Shown piece after piece: positions 6,744-15,161 of a stretch of 64,000 nucleotides of DNA. The stretch is taken from assembly GCA_036676475.1 (NCBI GenBank), contig JAKFCU010000113.1, positions 1 through 64,000 of the forward strand, given 5' to 3'. The translations under genes and the position numbers were made by a program. Within the stretch, counting starts at the first letter, position 1. Each line of letters begins with the position of its first letter. Under the pieces are notes generated by a model that was not told the DNA's origin, ran no database searches, and worked only from the letters and a program-made list of their open reading frames with translations. The stretch is from LC029 sp036676475. Lineage in GTDB: Bacteria; Bacillota; Bacilli; Aneurinibacillales; RAOX-1.

Positions 6744-9381
6744 CGATACAGAAAAAGACTCATGTTGTGCTTCCAGTTCGTGTTCAGAAGAATCACTAGG
6801 CAAAACAGCAGTAAAAACTACTCCAATTAGTATAGCAGTACCAAAGAAAAAGGACCCTGTTTGTACTGATGATTGTTGCATTGAATCAGTACCGGTAAAA
6901 AAAGATAGTTGCTGTGATGATGGTAATTGCTCAACACACAAAGAAATGAAGCTTAACAAGCCTATACTCTTAAATTTCATTGTTAAGTCCGAACCTAAAG
7001 ACTCTTATAGTGATGATTCGTGTTGTGATGCACAAGAACCTGTTATTGGGAAACAGACGAATGTTAGTGGTCAATTACTCGAATATCGTGTATACGGTAT
7101 GGATTGTCCTGCGTGTGCTCAAACCATCGAAAAAAGCCTCGGTAAAATGGAAGGCATCAATCATGTTCAGGTTAATTACAGCACGGCTAAAATTCAGGTT
7201 TTTGCTGACGCATCTATTACCGATAATATCCAGAAACAAATCAAAAAGTTAGGATTTAGCGTGGAACCGGTTGATAACGAAGGAAATGCTCAAACTTTTC
7301 TCATTGAAGGAATGGATTGTGGAGCTTGCACTGTGACTCTTGAAAAACATATGAGCAACCTTCCTTCAGTTAAAGAAGTCAGTGTAAACTTCTCAACTGG
7401 TAAGATGCATCTGGTTCATGATATGAATGTGGAAGATGTCATGAAAGAAGTATCCAAAGCAGGATTTAAAGCTTCCCCTGTTTCAAAACGTAAAGGCAGG
7501 GTTGAAGAGCCAATAAGTAAAGCCGAAGGTACTAACCTTGTAACGTTTACTGGTATTTTGTTGGCTCTTGGATTTATCGGGTCCTACTTTGACGTTTCAC
7601 CATTACTTGTAACGGGTTTATATGCCCTAGTCTTGGTATTGACCGGGTATAAATCGGCAAAGAGTGCTTTTTATGCCATCAAAAGCGGTTCTTTGGATAT
7701 GAACGTACTTATGTCAGGGGCGGCTATTGGTGCAGCGATAATCGGTGAATGGCTCGAAGGAGCAACGGTTTTGTGGTTGTTTGCTTTTGGGGTCATGCTA
7801 CAAAATAAATCTATTGAAAGTACCCGTGATTCTATTCGTAATTTGATGAATGTAGCTCCTTCAGAAGCCTGGGTGAAATCGGGTCAAGAGTTGGTCCGTA
7901 AACCCGTTGAAGAGGTTATCGTTGGCGAAATTATAGTAATTAAAGCAGGTGAAAAGATTCCGTTAGATGGTGAAATCATAGATGGAGCTTCCAGTATTAA
8001 TCAGGCTCCGATTACGGGTGAATCCATTCCCGTTGATAAGACCATTGGTGATAAGGTTTACGCCGGAACAGTGAATGAAAGTGGCTCTTTAGAAGTAAAG
8101 GTCACAAAGCTGGTTGAAGACACAACCATCTCACGCATCATTCACTTGGTTGAGGAAGCCCAGGAAAAGAAGGCTCCTACGCAAGCTTTTGTAGATCGAT
8201 TTGCTCAAATTTATACTCCTATTGTGTTTAGCGTAGCAGCCATTCTTATGGTATTCCCTCCTCTTCTTGGTTGGGGTATTTGGGGGGATTGGTTCTATAA
8301 GGGGCTAGTTTTATTGGTGGTTGCCTGCCCTTGCGCCTTAGTTATCTCAACTCCTGTAGCCATTGTCTCGGCAATTGGAAATGCGGCTAAGAACGGAGTA
8401 TTAATCAAGGGTGGAACCTTCCTTGAAATCGCAGGTGTGTTAAATGCTATTGCTTTTGATAAAACAGGGACACTGACGGAAGGAAAACCAAAAGTAGCTC
8501 AAGTGACCACGTTTGAAAGTACAAAAGAAGAATTACTCTCAATTGCCAGAACCATTGAAGAACATTCGAAACATCCTATTGCCCAAGCCATTAACCATTA
8601 CACACAAGAGCATGGCATTCCAGCAAAAAGCGGAAAAGAGTTTAAAACTATCGTTGGTAAAGGTGCTCAAGCAACCATAGATGGAACGGAATATTTTGCA
8701 GGTAATGTAAGGCTTTTTGAAGATTTTAATATTCCACTACTGGAGATTAAGAACCAGGTTCAAACCCTGCAAAATGAAGGTAACACGATTGTTCTAATCG
8801 GAACCAAAACCAAATTGGTAGGGATGATTGGGGTTTCTGACTCGATTCGAGACGTGACCGTAAGAGTGTTGTCGAAGTTGAAAAATATTGGTGTGAAACA
8901 GATGGTGATGTTAACCGGTGATAACAAAGGTACTGCAAAAAAGATAGCTTCCCAAGCTAATGTAGACTGTTATTTTGCGGAGTTATTGCCAGAAGATAAG
9001 GTTATAGCTATTAAGAAACTTCAAGAAGAAGGTCATAAAGTGGCGATGGTCGGGGATGGGATTAACGATGCCCCTGCTCTTGCAACCGCACACCTCGGAA
9101 TTGCAATGGGTGGAGTTGGAACGGACACGGCAATGGAAACAGCAGATATTATTTTGATGGCGGATAACCTAGAAAAACTTCCTCACACAATTCATTTAAG
9201 CCGCAAAGCGTTACGAATCATTAAGCAGAATATAGGGTTCTCACTTATCGTCAAGTTTATCGCTTTGGTACTCATTTTCCCTGGCTGGCTATCCTTATGG
9301 ATTGCAGTTTTGAGCGATACCGGTGCTGCTTTAATTGTTATTTTAAACAGCATGAGACTCCTAAGATTAAAAAATTTATAA
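6736..9381 (+). CDS. cadA: Cadmium/zinc/lead-exporting P1B-type ATPase CadA
   Basis: This 881-residue P1B-type ATPase exports Cd2+, Zn2+ or Pb2+ across the membrane. It has two heavy-metal-associated domains, with GMDCPAC at 121-127 and GMDCGAC at 192-198. The catalytic core has CPC at 531-533, DKTGT from Asp 575, an HP motif near 613 and GDGINDAP near 773. The first 100 residues are an extra cysteine-rich region with DSCC (twice more as DSCC), SSSC, DDCC and NC clusters, rare in length for CadA (usually about 730-800 residues). It is translationally coupled to cadC and shares its promoter. No terminator is evident; a dead HesB-like gene follows. Confidence 0.94.
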   Translation: MSDDTEKDSCCASSSCSEESLGKTAVKTTPISIAVPKKKDPVCTDDCCIESVPVKKDSCCDDGNCSTHKEMKLNKPILLNFIVKSEPKDSYSDDSCCDAQEPVIGKQTNVSGQLLEYRVYGMDCPACAQTIEKSLGKMEGINHVQVNYSTAKIQVFADASITDNIQKQIKKLGFSVEPVDNEGNAQTFLIEGMDCGACTVTLEKHMSNLPSVKEVSVNFSTGKMHLVHDMNVEDVMKEVSKAGFKASPVSKRKGRVEEPISKAEGTNLVTFTGILLALGFIGSYFDVSPLLVTGLYALVLVLTGYKSAKSAFYAIKSGSLDMNVLMSGAAIGAAIIGEWLEGATVLWLFAFGVMLQNKSIESTRDSIRNLMNVAPSEAWVKSGQELVRKPVEEVIVGEIIVIKAGEKIPLDGEIIDGASSINQAPITGESIPVDKTIGDKVYAGTVNESGSLEVKVTKLVEDTTISRIIHLVEEAQEKKAPTQAFVDRFAQIYTPIVFSVAAILMVFPPLLGWGIWGDWFYKGLVLLVVACPCALVISTPVAIVSAIGNAAKNGVLIKGGTFLEIAGVLNAIAFDKTGTLTEGKPKVAQVTTFESTKEELLSIARTIEEHSKHPIAQAINHYTQEHGIPAKSGKEFKTIVGKGAQATIDGTEYFAGNVRLFEDFNIPLLEIKNQVQTLQNEGNTIVLIGTKTKLVGMIGVSDSIRDVTVRVLSKLKNIGVKQMVMLTGDNKGTAKKIASQANVDCYFAELLPEDKVIAIKKLQEEGHKVAMVGDGINDAPALATAHLGIAMGGVGTDTAMETADIILMADNLEKLPHTIHLSRKALRIIKQNIGFSLIVKFIALVLIFPGWLSLWIAVLSDTGAALIVILNSMRLLRLKNL

Positions 9382-9450
9382 TTAAAGGAAGGTTTCGCAG
9401 AAAGATGGAGCTGGATTTTCCTTTAATTATGAAAGGAGGTGATAAAAGTT

Positions 9451-9672
9451 ATGGTTATAACCAATGCTGCAAGAGACTTCATTAAGGCGTTACTAGATGA
9501 ACATAAGGTTAATGGGATTAGGCTCGTTTTTCAGGGAATGGGCTAGGGTGGACCCAAGATGGGACTAGCTCTGGATTAGTTAGATAAAAGGGAAATTACT
9601 AATACTATAAAACGGTATACCTGTTGATATCGAACGTCGTATCCTTCACTTATTAAATACAATCTTATTTAA
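9451..9672 (+). pseudogene. HesB/IscA-like protein, degenerate
   Basis: A textbook ribosome site (AAAGGAGGTGAT) precedes an ATG that opens MVITNAARDFIKALLDEH, the start of a small HesB/IscA-like (A-type iron-sulfur) protein. The conserved GMG(C/U)GGP motif follows, but the codon for the Cys or Sec residue is TAG (9544-9546). The frame then reads GGPKMGLALD, another TAG, LDKREITNTI, and after a one-base shift GIPVDIERRI. Two stops and a frameshift mean it is a pseudogene. It may once have been cotranscribed with cadCA. Some HesB-like proteins carry selenocysteine at this position; TAG is not a Sec codon, so translation through it is unlikely. Confidence 0.7.
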
Positions 9673-9700
9673 CCTGAATCCAGTATATCTATGTCCCGCT

Positions 9701-9725
9701 ACCCACAACATTGTTTAAAAGTGGT
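9701..9725 (+). repeat. 25-bp dispersed motif, copy A
   Basis: The motif is ACCCACAACATTG followed by TTTAAAAGTGGT; its ends ACCcAC and GTGGT are inverted. It lies about 135 bases before spoIIR. Seven other copies occur in the window. Confidence 0.75.
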
Positions 9726-9858
9726 GTTCGAAGCAAATAGGAAGTCCCTCTTCACTAATAAAAAACGAAAATTCAAAAAATAAAAAATATAGTTTAAAAA
9801 GACTCTTTTCTGTCCAGAATGATGGCTAAGGAGATAGAAAAGAGAGGGGAAGCAAAAA

Positions 9859-10503
9859 ATGAAGAAGCTTAGCTGGGTCTTATTTTCATTATTTATACTT
9901 ATCATGAACTGGGAAAGTCAGCGTTCTGTTGCCGCCATTTTTACAGAGAGTGCGATTCCAGAGCAAGCGATTCGCCTTCGTATCATTGCCAACAGCGATT
10001 CTCCACAGGATCAAATCCTCAAAAGGGAGATTCGTGATCATATAAATAGCTACATCAGCACCAAGGTGGGTACCCTCGATTCGATTGAGGAGGCTCGGGA
10101 AAAGATGAAAGAAGAGCTTCCTCAGCTCGAAGAGATTGTAGCACAGACCATCACGAAAAGCGGGTTTACTTATAACAGCAAGGTAGAATTGGGTGTTGTC
10201 CCCTTCCCAACGAAAATGTACGGTCAATATGTTTATCCTGCTGGAGAATATGAAGCGTTGCGTGTCACTGTAGGTGAGGGACTTGGGCAAAATTGGTGGT
10301 GCGTGCTGTTCCCACCCCTTTGCTTCGTGGATATTTCTACAGGTGATGCCGTAAAAACAGAGGATCCTAACCAAACTCAAGTCCAAGATCAAACCCGAAA
10401 TCAAACGGAAGAGACCAAGTCTGGTCTAGAAGTACCTAAGATCCAAGTGAAGTTCTTCCTGTTTGAAGTATTTAAAGACATTTGGCAGTCGATATTTGGA
10501 TAA
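9859..10503 (+). CDS. spoIIR: Stage II sporulation protein R (SpoIIR)
   Basis: This 214-residue secreted protein matches SpoIIR, the forespore signal that triggers processing of pro-sigma-E by SpoIIGA in the mother cell. It has an N-terminal signal segment (residues 1-26), the family motif IRLRIIANSDSPQDQ, and the conserved VYPAGEYEALRVTVGEGLGQNWWC region (about 127-150). The C-terminal region is extended and Gln/Thr-rich (about 168-190). The ATG follows GAGAGGGGAAGC. Upstream, GTTTA at 9792-9796 with a partly matching element 15 bases later is a possible sigma-F promoter, as expected for this gene, but the match is only moderate. Gene order spoIIR, ywlC, mntP, ywlE agrees with B. subtilis apart from yitJ and a GNAT gene. 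Confidence 0.93.
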   Translation: MKKLSWVLFSLFILIMNWESQRSVAAIFTESAIPEQAIRLRIIANSDSPQDQILKREIRDHINSYISTKVGTLDSIEEAREKMKEELPQLEEIVAQTITKSGFTYNSKVELGVVPFPTKMYGQYVYPAGEYEALRVTVGEGLGQNWWCVLFPPLCFVDISTGDAVKTEDPNQTQVQDQTRNQTEETKSGLEVPKIQVKFFLFEVFKDIWQSIFG

Positions 10504-10600
10504 GGGAAAAAGATTGACAGGATCGGAACCAGGAAGTATCATAAACGTTAATATAAAAAAAGATAGACACGTTTCGGATGATATCAACTTTTCTTTCCAC

Positions 10601-10644
10601 ATAGTAAATGTAAGGTTCACTGAAGTGAACCTTACATTTACTAT
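10601..10644. repeat. Perfect 20-bp inverted repeat
   Basis: Two 20-bp arms (10601-10620 and 10625-10644) pair without mismatch around a TGAA loop. There is no T-run on either side, so it is not an ordinary terminator. Confidence 0.85.
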
Positions 10645-10652
10645 CGGCATAA

Positions 10653-10681
10653 TTCCCACCCTTGATATTCAAGGGTGGGAA
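10653..10681. repeat. Perfect 13-bp inverted repeat
   Basis: TTCCCACCCTTGA and its exact complement flank a TAT loop, eight bases after the preceding hairpin. An A-run follows, so read from the minus strand it resembles a hairpin preceded by T. It could be a remnant of a mobile-element end. Confidence 0.8.
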
Positions 10682-10733
10682 AAAGACTTCCTCTTAAGGC
10701 GGTCACACTATAATGAATACTACGATAAAGTCT

Positions 10734-10918
10734 TTTTTATTTGGAGCAGGTGGAGGGACTGGCCCTATGAAACCCGGCAACCCGTTAAAGTTTGCAAAAA
10801 CTTTAAGCAGGGTGCTAATTCCTGCAGATGGAAAACCATCTGAGAAATGAGAGGGGAATCGTGATCGATAGAGATAGATACCTAGCGAAACCTTCTACTT
10901 GACATAGAAGGTTTTTTT
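10734..10918 (+). promoter_or_regulatory. SAM-I (S-box) riboswitch with terminator
   Basis: The conserved SAM-I core is clear: GGTGGAGGGACTGGCCC (10749 onward), TGAAACCCGGCAACC, then GGTGCTAATTCC and CAGATGG...CATCTGAGA, closing with ATGAGAGG. P1 can form between TTTATTT and AAATGAG. A terminator stem AAACCTTCTA / TAGAAGGTTT (10888-10914) with a T-run follows. When S-adenosylmethionine is bound the terminator should form and switch off yitJ. TATAAT at 10709-10714 is the likely -10 of its promoter; the -35 is weak. Confidence 0.95.
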
Positions 10919-10954
10919 ATTTGCAACATAATAGGGTTTGGGGGAGGAAAGCAT

Positions 10955-12805
10955 ATGAAACAGAATTTATTGGACTATATCAAAGACCATGTGCTGATCG
11001 GAGACGGTGCCATGGGGACCTTGCTTCACCGTTATGGAGTTCCAGTGGGAAGCTGTGGGGAAGAGCTGAATTTGACGCAACCGGAAATCATTAGAGAAAT
11101 TCATCAGCGCTATATTGCAGCCGGAGCCAATTTAATCGAAACGAATACCTATGGAGCCAATTTAGAAAAGCTAGCTAAATTCAGTCTAGAAGAACAAGTA
11201 GAGGCTATTAACCGGGCGGGCGTTCGAATTGCCAGAGAGGCTGCGGGCGAAGAGGCATATGTGGTAGGAGCGATCGGAGGAATTTTAGGGGCTAGAAGGA
11301 ATAAGCAGCTTTTACATGACTTAAAAGAGATATTTGAACAGCAGATCACCAGCCTCCTAAAAGAAGATATCGATGGATTCATTCTCGAAACCATGACCAA
11401 TTTAGACGAGGCCTTACTAGCGGTTCGAGTGACTCGAGAGCTCTCATTAAAACCGATCATTTGCCAGTTATCGATTCAAGATATTGATCGTACCCCGGAT
11501 GGAATTCCGTTGGAACGGGCGTTTCAAATGCTGTTGGAGGCGGGAGCCAATGTTGTCGGACTAAACTGCTATAATGGCCCAGCGAAAATCATCAGCTCGT
11601 TTGAATCTTTGAACCACACTGAGGGTCTTCTGTTCTCTGCCTATCCCAATGCAGGGCTTCCCGAATACTTAGATGGAAAATATGAATATGCATCTTCTCC
11701 TGAATATTTTGGTCGATCGTTAGAAACTTTGTATGAGCTAGGGGTTCGCCTCTTGGGAGGCTGCTGCGGAACCACACCAGAGCATATTGCTGAGGTGGCA
11801 GTGCGTTTAAAAGGAAAACAGCCTAAGGTCAGCCGAACCCTGACCATTGCAGAGCGGCCACAGGAGCGAAAACTCTTCAATATTCCAGACCAGGTGAAGG
11901 AACAAACTTTACCTGAAATGGTAAAGGAACGCACAACGGTTATTGTAGAGTTAGATCCCCCGCGAGAACTGGAGTACCTTCCTTTCTTGGAAGGGGCGGC
12001 TGCTTTAAAAGAAGCAGGGGCCGATGCCGTTACGATGGCTGACAATTCCTTGGCGATGACCCGGATGAGCAATATGGCCCTCGGGACCTTGGTAAAGGAT
12101 AAAATCGGGATTCGTCCGCTTGTTCATTTGACTTGTCGAGATCGAAATCTGATTGGTCAGCAATCTCACCTTATGGGATTACATGCGTTAGGCATTGATC
12201 ATGTTCTTGCTGTAACGGGAGACCCGACCCGTTATGGAGACTTGCCTGGGGCTTCTTCCGTGTATGACATGACTTCTTTTGAATTGATACGCATGATAAA
12301 ACAATTAAATGAAGGAATCGGTTTTGCTGGAAGGGAATTGAAACAGCGGGCTTCCTTTACTGTTGCCAGTGCCTTTAACCCGAATACCCGATACTTGCAT
12401 AAGGCAGTCGAGCGCTTGGAAAAGAAAATCGAAGCGGGTGCCGATTATGTTATGAGCCAGCCTTTGTATGATCATGAGCAAATTGTGCAAGTAGCGGAGG
12501 CGACGGCGCATCTGAAGACTCCCATTTTTATCGGAATTATGCCATTGACTAGCCATCGTAATGCGGAATTCCTTCATAATGAAGTGCCGGGAATTCGCCT
12601 GTCGGAAGATGTGCGTGCCCGAATGGCCCGATATGAAGGGGAGGATGCGAGGAAGCAAGGGGTAGAAATTGCTTTTGAATTAATGGAAACAGCCCGGCGC
12701 TATTTTAAGGGAATCTATTTAATTACTCCGTTTATGCGTTATGAAATGACGGTTGAGTTAACCTCTTATTTGAAGAAACAGGCGGAATACAGAGCATTCA
12801 GCTAG
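10955..12805 (+). CDS. yitJ: Bifunctional homocysteine S-methyltransferase / methylenetetrahydrofolate reductase
   Basis: This 616-residue fusion joins two steps of methionine synthesis. The N-terminal half is a homocysteine methyltransferase barrel: GDGAMGTLL near residue 17, GLNCYNGP near 200 and the zinc-binding GGCCGTTPEH near 268. The C-terminal half (from about 330) is a MetF-type reductase that makes 5-methyltetrahydrofolate: EEL-like PPRELE start, LTCRDRN, HVLAVTGDPTRYGD, and SQPLYD. This architecture is that of B. subtilis YitJ. It is a single gene under the SAM-I riboswitch directly upstream, so it should be expressed when methionine and SAM are low. The start codon ATG follows GGGGGAGGAAAGC. 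Confidence 0.95.
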   Translation: MKQNLLDYIKDHVLIGDGAMGTLLHRYGVPVGSCGEELNLTQPEIIREIHQRYIAAGANLIETNTYGANLEKLAKFSLEEQVEAINRAGVRIAREAAGEEAYVVGAIGGILGARRNKQLLHDLKEIFEQQITSLLKEDIDGFILETMTNLDEALLAVRVTRELSLKPIICQLSIQDIDRTPDGIPLERAFQMLLEAGANVVGLNCYNGPAKIISSFESLNHTEGLLFSAYPNAGLPEYLDGKYEYASSPEYFGRSLETLYELGVRLLGGCCGTTPEHIAEVAVRLKGKQPKVSRTLTIAERPQERKLFNIPDQVKEQTLPEMVKERTTVIVELDPPRELEYLPFLEGAAALKEAGADAVTMADNSLAMTRMSNMALGTLVKDKIGIRPLVHLTCRDRNLIGQQSHLMGLHALGIDHVLAVTGDPTRYGDLPGASSVYDMTSFELIRMIKQLNEGIGFAGRELKQRASFTVASAFNPNTRYLHKAVERLEKKIEAGADYVMSQPLYDHEQIVQVAEATAHLKTPIFIGIMPLTSHRNAEFLHNEVPGIRLSEDVRARMARYEGEDARKQGVEIAFELMETARRYFKGIYLITPFMRYEMTVELTSYLKKQAEYRAFS

Positions 12806-12813
12806 TGGATCAG

Positions 12814-12862
12814 TCATATCTATCATTTTTATTCATATAAATAATAGAAATGATAGATATGA
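12814..12862 (+). promoter_or_regulatory. 15-bp inverted repeat abutting a ribosome-binding site
   Basis: TCATATCTATCATTT (12814-12828) and its exact complement (12848-12862) frame a 19-nt loop. The right arm runs directly into GAAGGAGG, the ribosome site of the next gene. There is no T-run. It may control translation or be an operator. Confidence 0.6.
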
Positions 12863-12878
12863 AGGAGGCTCTCCCCCT

Positions 12879-13334
12879 ATGAACATGGTGGTCCGGATGG
12901 CAACAGATCAAGATCAGGATAGAATAGTGAAACTTTTAAAAAAGGGTAAACTGAATAGTGCAGGAATTGAGGAACATATCGTTCATTTCCTCGTAGTGGA
13001 ACACCAAGATCATCAGGAAATTGTTGGAACGGCCGGTTTGGAAATGGTGGAGGAACGAGTGGGGCTCCTTCGTTCCCTTGCTTTGGATTCGGCTTGGCTG
13101 GATGTCCAGGCGGGGATGGAATTGGTCAGAATTCTGCTTTCTTTTGCGGTTCAAAAAGGACTTCAAGAGATTTACCTCCTTACCCGATCAGCTTCTTTCT
13201 TTCACTTTTTTGGTTTTCAGGCTGTGAATGAAGATGCAATTCCTGCTGTTATTAAGGCATCCTCGCATTTTCAGCAGCATCAGCCAGGCTTATCCACAGT
13301 GATGGTGTATAAAAAAAGAAAAACGAAAGGTTGA
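12879..13334 (+). CDS. GNAT-family N-acetyltransferase
   Basis: This 151-residue protein has the GNAT acetyltransferase pattern: an N-terminal helix pair (MATDQDQDRIVKLLK), a central strand with EIVGTAGLE, then VGLLRSLALDSAW, and a C-terminal half with the IYLLT...FFHFFGF pattern. The layout resembles the ArsN2/ArgA-like group, which acetylates amino-acid-like substrates, but the substrate cannot be told from sequence. The acetyl-CoA loop (usually Q/RxxGxG/A) is weak here. The ATG follows AAGGAGG with 10 bases of spacing. It lies between yitJ and ywlC and overlaps no gene; the DnaA-box cluster begins inside its 3' end. Confidence 0.7.
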   Translation: MNMVVRMATDQDQDRIVKLLKKGKLNSAGIEEHIVHFLVVEHQDHQEIVGTAGLEMVEERVGLLRSLALDSAWLDVQAGMELVRILLSFAVQKGLQEIYLLTRSASFFHFFGFQAVNEDAIPAVIKASSHFQQHQPGLSTVMVYKKRKTKG

Positions 13335-13516
13335 TTAACCAAATTCAACTACAGTTATGCACAAGTTATCCACAATCTGTTGATAACTTCTTTGTTTTAT
13401 ACCCGACAAAATAAATTAAATACCCAGTGAAAAAGGATTTGGATGAAGATGATAAGTTATCAGACAAAAGTTTGGCATGTGGATAATGTTGTGGGAAAAT
13501 CCACCCCTTATCCACA
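13291..13516. other. Cluster of DnaA boxes around the ywlC start
   Basis: Five exact TTATNCACA boxes occur in 226 bases: 13291-13299, 13355-13363 (TTATGCACA), 13366-13374, 13478-13486 (minus strand) and 13508-13516. A sixth at 13378-13386 (minus strand) has one mismatch. They span the end of the GNAT gene, the intergenic region and the first codons of ywlC. A DnaA-binding region at ywlC has been reported in B. subtilis, to my memory, so this cluster may be a conserved DnaA-titrating site. Confidence 0.8.
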
Positions 13517-14516
13517 ATTACAGGAAGCAGCCGACCTTCTAAAGAACCATGAGGTTGTCGGTTTTCCTACCGAAACGGTGTATGGATTAGGGGCTAATGC
13601 CTTATCCTCTCAAGCAGTGCAAAAGATTTTCCAAGCGAAAGGCAGACCCAGTGATAATCCCCTGATTGTCCACATTGCTCACAAGGAAGATCTCGATTCT
13701 CTTGTTTCTCATATTTCGGAGAAAGCGAAGGAGTTAATGGAAGTGTTTTGGCCAGGACCGTTAACCATGATACTGCCCAAAAAAGAGGGCATTGCCCCTG
13801 AAGTAACCGCTGGTCTAGACACCGTGGGAGTGCGGATGCCGAATCATCCTGTAGCTTTAGCCTTGATTTCAGAAGCGGGGGTCCCTATTGCCGCACCGAG
13901 TGCGAATCGATCAGGGAGACCAAGTCCGACTACAGCTAAGCATGTTTATGAGGATTTGCAAGGTCGGGTAGCAGGAATTGTGGATGGTGGGGCCACAGGA
14001 GTCGGAGTGGAATCTACGGTGTTGGATATGACGGTCGATCCGCCGATGATTCTTCGTCCAGGAGGTGTCACGAAGGAGGAGCTTGAGACGGTTATTGGCC
14101 CTATCGAGCTGGATCCTGGTTTAGCGATACAGTATGAGCAGCCGAAATCGCCAGGGATGAAATATCAGCATTATGCCCCACAGGGAGAAATGTGGATGGT
14201 TGCGGCATCTTCAATTGAGGAGCAAATTCGGGCCATCCAAGATGCGATAGGACAAGCGAAACGGAAGGGGAGAAAGGTAGGCGTTTTGGCTACAGAAGAA
14301 TCGAGGTCTTATTATTCGGAAGCGGATTTTGTGGCCGTTTGTGGATCTAGACAAAACCTCGCAACGGTTGCCCAGCAATTGTACGATGCGCTCCGCTCCT
14401 TCGATGCTCAGAGGGTCGACTATATTCTTTCGGAATCTTTCCCCTTACAGGGGGTGGGTCTTGCTATCATGAACCGTTTGAATAAGGCAGCCGGCCACCG
14501 GGTATACCGCGCATAA
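13443..14516 (+). CDS. ywlC: Threonylcarbamoyl-AMP synthase (YwlC/Sua5)
   Basis: This 357-residue protein is a Sua5/TsaC enzyme, which makes threonylcarbamoyl-AMP from threonine, bicarbonate and ATP for the t6A37 modification of tRNA. The YrdC domain (residues 25-210) shows PTETVYGLG, KGRPSDNPLIVH, PGPLT, VGVRMPNHP, APSANRSGRPSPT and the LRPGG loop. The C-terminal Sua5 domain follows a linker with SPGMKYQHYAP near 235. The length is typical of Sua5 rather than the short TsaC. I start at ATG 13443 after AAAAAGGA; the first 25 residues are not conserved and contain DnaA boxes in the DNA, so a later start is possible but no better site is seen. Confidence 0.94.
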   Translation: MKMISYQTKVWHVDNVVGKSTPYPQLQEAADLLKNHEVVGFPTETVYGLGANALSSQAVQKIFQAKGRPSDNPLIVHIAHKEDLDSLVSHISEKAKELMEVFWPGPLTMILPKKEGIAPEVTAGLDTVGVRMPNHPVALALISEAGVPIAAPSANRSGRPSPTTAKHVYEDLQGRVAGIVDGGATGVGVESTVLDMTVDPPMILRPGGVTKEELETVIGPIELDPGLAIQYEQPKSPGMKYQHYAPQGEMWMVAASSIEEQIRAIQDAIGQAKRKGRKVGVLATEESRSYYSEADFVAVCGSRQNLATVAQQLYDALRSFDAQRVDYILSESFPLQGVGLAIMNRLNKAAGHRVYRA

Positions 14517-14583
14517 ATCGATTAGCATGTTTCCCAACCTGTCCGCATATCCATGAGGAGACAAGGGATGGGGAGGGGATCGT

Positions 14584-15147
14584 ATGCAGTGGGACATTAT
14601 CCAGTGGGGACAGTTTTATACCATTCTCATGATTGGATTTGCCCTTGGAATGGATGCTTTTTCATTGGGCATAGGGATGGGGATGGTTGGCGTGCGCTTA
14701 AGGACCATTGCGAAAGTGAGCATTGTTATCGGTCTGTTTCATGTTGTAATGCCCTTGATCGGGATTGCTAGCGGTATGTTTTTATCTAGGGTTGTAGGAG
14801 ATATCGCTACCTTTATGGGTGGATTGATTCTTTGCTTCTTAGGGGCCAACATGCTCTGGGGGTCTTTTTTTCGAGATGAAGATTCGAATAACCGCTATCC
14901 TACCCAAGGGTTCGGTTTGATTTTGTTTGCCCTAAGTGTAAGCTTGGACGCGTTATCTGTTGGATTTTCCTTCGGTTTGTTCGAGGTGGATATTGTGATG
15001 GCTGTTCTCCTATTTGGACTATTGGGAATGGTTATGGCCTGCAGTGGTCTTTTGTTAGGCCGGCATGTTGGACACCGTTTAGGCGGATTTGGCGAGGCTA
15101 TTGGCGGTACTATTCTCATGGCCTTTGGCTTTAAGTTTCTGCTTTAG
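14584..15147 (+). CDS. mntP: Manganese efflux pump MntP
   Basis: This 187-residue membrane protein with about six helices matches MntP (YebN family), which exports Mn2+ and guards against manganese toxicity. Two related halves each contain the family motif with acidic residues in the membrane: ALGMDAFSLGIGMG near residue 20 and SVSLDALSVGFSFG near 120. The ATG follows GGGAGGGG. It lies 67 bases after ywlC and 14 bases before a ZIP-family gene, so ywlC, mntP, the ZIP gene and ywlE are probably one transcript. No manganese riboswitch is visible upstream. Confidence 0.88.
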   Translation: MQWDIIQWGQFYTILMIGFALGMDAFSLGIGMGMVGVRLRTIAKVSIVIGLFHVVMPLIGIASGMFLSRVVGDIATFMGGLILCFLGANMLWGSFFRDEDSNNRYPTQGFGLILFALSVSLDALSVGFSFGLFEVDIVMAVLLFGLLGMVMACSGLLLGRHVGHRLGGFGEAIGGTILMAFGFKFLL

Positions 15148-15161
15148 GGGGGCGAGAGACA

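Noticed and set aside
9889..10404. 171-codon minus-strand frame opposite spoIIR
   Set aside because: Antisense shadow of a well-identified gene, with no ribosome site.
10463..10843. 126-codon open frame across the SAM riboswitch
   Set aside because: It overlaps the end of spoIIR, two perfect hairpins and the riboswitch core; no ribosome site or family.
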